Positions 12,820 through 15,224 of a stretch of DNA of 15,224 nt are shown here, piece by piece (position 1 is the first letter of the stretch; every line of letters starts with the position of its first letter). Location of the stretch: the NCBI GenBank assembly GCA_012514775.1, contig JAAYZQ010000114.1, positions 1-15,224 of the forward strand. The letters run 5' to 3'. Origin of the DNA: Anaerolineaceae bacterium (GTDB lineage Bacteria; Chloroflexota; Anaerolineae; JAAYZQ01). The notes beneath the pieces were generated by a model that worked only from the letters and a program-made list of their open reading frames with translations, was not told the DNA's origin and did not search any database. The translations under genes and the position numbers were made by a program.

Positions 12820-13740
12820 TCAGACGCCATAGACCTTGCGGGCCCAGGCCACGTAGCGGGTTATGCCCTCGCGAATGTCCACCTGCGGATCGTGGCCCAG
12901 CTCCCGCCGGGCCAGGGAAAAGTCGACCAGCTTGACCCTCGTCGTGAAGGCCTCCTCGCCCTCAAAGCGGGCCAGGCTCGGCTCGGCCCCCGTGATCTCG
13001 AGCACCAGGTCCGCCAGCTCCTCGATAGAGATGGCCCACTCCTCGCGGCCGCCGACGTTATAGACCCGGCCGGGAAGGAAATTGTCGGCGATGTTGGCAA
13101 AGGTGCGGCAGGTATCATCCACGTAGTCAAAGATGCGCCGGTGGCCGCGGTAAATGGTAAAGGGCAGCCCCTTGAGGGCGTGGTAGACAAAGATGGGGAT
13201 CACGCCTCGATAGCGACTGTAGTACTCGTGGGGGCCGTAGCAGCCCACGGGACGCACGCGCACGATCTCGACGCCGAACATGGCCTCGTGGTTCAGGCAC
13301 TGGAGCTCGCCGGCCCACTTGCTGATGGCGTAATCGTTCATTTGCCTGATGGGCACCCGATCCATGACGTCCTCGGTCATGAGCTGGTCGTAATCGCCAT
13401 AGACCTCGGCGCTGGAAAAAAAGACCATGCGAAAGCGGTGCTGCTCCTGGAGGCGGAGCAAGTGCTTGGTGCCGACGACGTTGGTGCGCCACAGATTCTC
13501 GTAATGGTCCTCGCCGTTCCAGCGCCCATACTCGGCGGCCAGGTGATAGACGGTTTCAAAGCGCTGCCGCCGGAAGATGGCGTCCATCTGATGAAAAGAG
13601 CTCACGTCGGCCCGGAAATGCCGGGGATCCTCCCCCTGCAGGATGTCGCACGTCCAGACGCGGTGCCCCCGCGAGCGCAGCTCCCGGGACAGGTTGGTCC
13701 CGATAAAGCCGCGCCCGCCGGTAACAAGGATGTCGGGCAT
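12820..13740 (-). CDS. NAD-dependent epimerase/dehydratase of the extended SDR family
   Basis: This 306-residue cytoplasmic enzyme acts on a sugar nucleotide. TGGRGFIG (7-14) binds NAD, VYHLAAE lies at 64-70, FFSSAEVYGD covers 107-116, and the catalytic pair is Tyr137 and Lys141 in YAISK. RIFDYVDD follows near 204-211. The SSAEVYG block has a Glu (112) where GalE-type epimerases do not. Glu at this place is typical of RmlB (TDE), GMD and UDP-xylose synthase (TSE), which all work through a 4-keto intermediate. Here the first two residues are Ser-Ala, so the match is partial and the exact reaction is open. ATG 13740 follows the upstream TAA by two bases, and GGAGGGGG precedes it. The end lies 16 bp before the broken epimerase gene. 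Confidence 0.87.
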   Translation of the reverse strand: MPDILVTGGRGFIGTNLSRELRSRGHRVWTCDILQGEDPRHFRADVSSFHQMDAIFRRQRFETVYHLAAEYGRWNGEDHYENLWRTNVVGTKHLLRLQEQHRFRMVFFSSAEVYGDYDQLMTEDVMDRVPIRQMNDYAISKWAGELQCLNHEAMFGVEIVRVRPVGCYGPHEYYSRYRGVIPIFVYHALKGLPFTIYRGHRRIFDYVDDTCRTFANIADNFLPGRVYNVGGREEWAISIEELADLVLEITGAEPSLARFEGEEAFTTRVKLVDFSLARRELGHDPQVDIREGITRYVAWARKVYGV

Positions 13741-13742
13741 TG

Positions 13743-14978
13743 TTATCCCCCTCCAGCTCTCCCCAACGTCGGGGAAGGGTTCCGGCGATGATGACGGTCC
13801 TGGTTGGCGGCGGCCAGCACCTGCCGGTAGACCTCCACCAGCTGCCGGCCAACGGCCTCCAGGCCAAAGAGCGCCACGGCGGTGGCCTGGCCCCGGCGGC
13901 CCATGGTTGGCAGGGCATCCGGGTCCGACAGCAGGCCGGCCAGGTGCCCGGCCATGGCCTCCGCGTCCAGGGGCGCAACCCGCCCGGCGCCCGCCCGGGC
14001 AACGTAGCGTGCCAGGCCCACCCGTTCGGAGATGAGCAGCGGCAGGCCGGCGGCCATGGCCTCGGCCGCGGCCATGCCGAAATTCTCCGACTCGGAGGCC
14101 ATGAGCAGCAGGTCCGCATCGGCCAGGGCCTGCAGAACCCCGGCATCGCCCAGCAACCCGGAGAAGTACACGCGACCGGCACAGCCCGCCTGCGCCGCCG
14201 CGGCCCGCAGCGAGGGCTCCAGCCCGGCCTCGTCGGGCCCGGCAAAGAGCAGACGCGCCGCCGGGAACCGGCCGGCGACCCGCGAGAAGGCCTCCAGGGC
14301 AAGGTCGGGGCGCTTGACGGGGTGCAGCCGCCCCAGGCAGAGAACCACCACGTCGTCACCGGGAATGCCCAGTCGATGGCGCAGGGCACCTCTTGGCGGC
14401 AGGCTCCGCAAGCGACCGGTGTCCAGGGCGTTGGGGACCACGTACGCCGGGCTGGGCAGCCCCAGGGCGATCACGGACTGGCGCTCCAGGTCGTCGGAGC
14501 AGTGCAAGGCAGCGGCCCGGCGAAGGAGCCCCGCGCCCACGAGGCGCATGAAGGCTCGTTTCTTGAGCGCCTTGTGGGCCAGGGCCCACCCCATCAACTC
14601 CCCCTTGGGCGACAGGACTGCCGGCACCCCCCTGTCGGCGGCCAGCTTCAGGGCAACCAGGGAGGGAAAAGTGTACAGGCCGGCCGTGTGGACCAGGTCG
14701 AACCCGGCGCAGCGGCGCGCGCAGGCACGGGCCAGCTCCGGCGACAGGGCGAAACGCGCTCCGGTCAGCCGCGGGTAGTAGGTCACCTCCACACCCCCGC
14801 TAATAAAGGGCCGGAGAAGGGGAGCGTCGACGACACCGCGGCCATTGGCGTTAGTGGACAGCACCGACACTTCCACCCCCTCCCCCACCAGGGCCCGGCA
14901 GAGAAGGGGCAGCGAGCGGGCCGGGCCACCGTAGACGATGGCCTGTTCGTAAAAGGGCAGGACCCAAAGGACTCTCAT
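13743..14978 (-). CDS. GT4 family glycosyltransferase
   Basis: This protein has 411 residues from ATG 14978. It is a GT-B-fold cytoplasmic transferase that uses a nucleotide sugar, probably to extend the repeat unit. Visible features: MRVLWVLPFYEQAIVYGGPARS (1-22) with the N-terminal GGP loop, DLVHTAGLYTF (94-104), SPKGEL (123-128), LCLGRLHPVKRPDL (213-226) with the Arg/Lys pair that contacts the donor phosphates, FAGPDE (245-250), and the EX7E motif with Glu298 and Glu306 in SESENFGMAAAEAMAAGLP. The C-terminal PSPTLGRAGGG lies in palindrome-like DNA. The start is chosen at 14978 because it lies five bases after the TGA of the asparagine synthetase gene and begins exactly with the family N-terminus. 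Upstream in-frame ATGs overlap that gene. It ends with TAA. Confidence 0.92.
   Translation of the reverse strand: MRVLWVLPFYEQAIVYGGPARSLPLLCRALVGEGVEVSVLSTNANGRGVVDAPLLRPFISGGVEVTYYPRLTGARFALSPELARACARRCAGFDLVHTAGLYTFPSLVALKLAADRGVPAVLSPKGELMGWALAHKALKKRAFMRLVGAGLLRRAAALHCSDDLERQSVIALGLPSPAYVVPNALDTGRLRSLPPRGALRHRLGIPGDDVVVLCLGRLHPVKRPDLALEAFSRVAGRFPAARLLFAGPDEAGLEPSLRAAAAQAGCAGRVYFSGLLGDAGVLQALADADLLLMASESENFGMAAAEAMAAGLPLLISERVGLARYVARAGAGRVAPLDAEAMAGHLAGLLSDPDALPTMGRRGQATAVALFGLEAVGRQLVEVYRQVLAAANQDRHHRRNPSPTLGRAGGG
13760..13775. repeat. Short palindrome-like element at the 3' end of the GT4 gene
   Basis: TCCCCAACGTCGGGGA has 5-bp arms and a 6-nt loop. It encodes the C-terminal Pro-Thr-Leu-Gly-Arg region. 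It resembles common intergenic palindromes with an AACGTT core. Only one copy is in the window. Confidence 0.35.
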
Positions 14979-14983
14979 GGCCC

Positions 14984-15224
14984 TCAAAGGTTGCGGCGCA
15001 TCCATTCGGCCAGGACAAAGAGGGCCCATGGCCTGCACCACGTGCTGCCGCCATGGGTGAACTCGGTCCAGACTCGGCGCGCATTGCCCGCATCCACCCA
15101 CAAAGCAAGCTGCTCCGGAAGGGCTGTCAAAGTGTCGCCCACAGGCGCTGCCAGATCCTCATGCAGCCATTGCTCGAACGGAAGGGTGAACGTCCGCTTC
15201 TTTTTCGCCAGGACGCCAGGGGGC
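14984..15224 (-). CDS. asnB: Asparagine synthetase (glutamine-hydrolysing), C-terminal fragment, cut by the right edge
   Basis: The minus strand from the right edge is open for 79 residues and ends in TGA at 14986-14984. The visible sequence contains KKKRTFTLPFEQWLHEDLA near the start and CRPWALFVLAEWMRRNL at the very end. Both match the pattern of the AsnB C-terminus (K-x-G-F-x-LPF-x-x-WL, and a final Trp-Ala-Leu...Leu...Trp helix). The usual Gly of KRGF is Thr here. The glutaminase and ATP-binding domains are outside the window. In polysaccharide loci such enzymes often amidate sugar acids or peptides, not free aspartate, but the fragment cannot show the substrate. It is the first gene seen in this operon. 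The next gene starts five bases after its stop. Confidence 0.78.
   Translation of the reverse strand, partial: PPGVLAKKKRTFTLPFEQWLHEDLAAPVGDTLTALPEQLALWVDAGNARRVWTEFTHGGSTWCRPWALFVLAEWMRRNL

Noticed and set aside
14979..15101. N-terminal extension of the first GT4 gene to 15101
   Set aside because: It overlaps the asparagine synthetase C-terminus in another frame; the family N-terminus begins exactly at ATG 14978.
1..15224. CRISPR arrays, tRNA or rRNA genes, insertion sequences, attachment sites
   Set aside because: No regularly spaced repeats, no transposase-like protein and no cloverleaf-like or rRNA-like sequence was noticed by eye. A covariance-model search was not possible.

Overview
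The window is a GC-rich (clearly above 60%) exopolysaccharide or capsule biosynthesis locus. Every supportable gene lies on the minus strand, so transcription runs from the right edge to the left edge. Organism (inference, moderate confidence): a Chloroflexota bacterium, perhaps Anaerolineae- or Caldilineae-like. This rests on the gene repertoire, the GC content and the style of the secreted glycoside-hydrolase-like protein. There is no 16S or other phylogenetic marker here.

Layout in transcription order, right to left: the C-terminal end of an asparagine synthetase (cut by the window edge); a GT4 glycosyltransferase; an NAD-dependent sugar epimerase/dehydratase; a second sugar epimerase broken by an in-frame TAG; a WcaI/WbuB-like GT4 glycosyltransferase; a small PglC-like sugar-1-phosphate transferase; a left-handed beta-helix acyltransferase; a DegT/DnrJ/EryC1/StrS aminotransferase; a four-helix membrane domain fused to an SDR epimerase; and a PF14907-type nucleotidyltransferase. 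A gap of about 80 bp follows, with a well-formed sigma70-type promoter (TGGACA-N17-TAAAAT) at its upstream side. Next come a fused Wzz/BY-kinase, an O-antigen ligase/Wzy-like protein, a GT39-like membrane glycosyltransferase, and a secreted clan GH-A-like protein that also carries an in-frame TAG and runs off the left edge. Apart from the 80-bp gap, genes overlap or are separated by 0-18 bp, so there is no gene-free stretch above 300 bp.

How the genes probably work together (inference from families): the SDR enzymes, aminotransferase and acyltransferase build one or more modified (probably N-acylamino) sugar nucleotides. The PglC-like enzyme primes undecaprenyl phosphate and the GT4 enzymes extend the lipid-linked repeat unit. 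The Wzz/BY-kinase and Wzy/ligase-like protein control polymerisation or ligation at the membrane. The GT39-like enzyme may add a lipid-donated sugar outside the membrane, and the secreted hydrolase-like protein may trim or bind the product. No Wzx flippase and no tyrosine phosphatase is visible.

Most notable: two conserved genes 12.4 kb apart are each interrupted by a single in-frame TAG, with clean homologous sequence continuing on the other side. Other notable points are the membrane-helix/SDR chimera that lacks an evident FlaA1/CapD linker domain, the internal promoter that separates precursor genes from assembly genes, and palindrome-like DNA that forms the C-termini of two genes.
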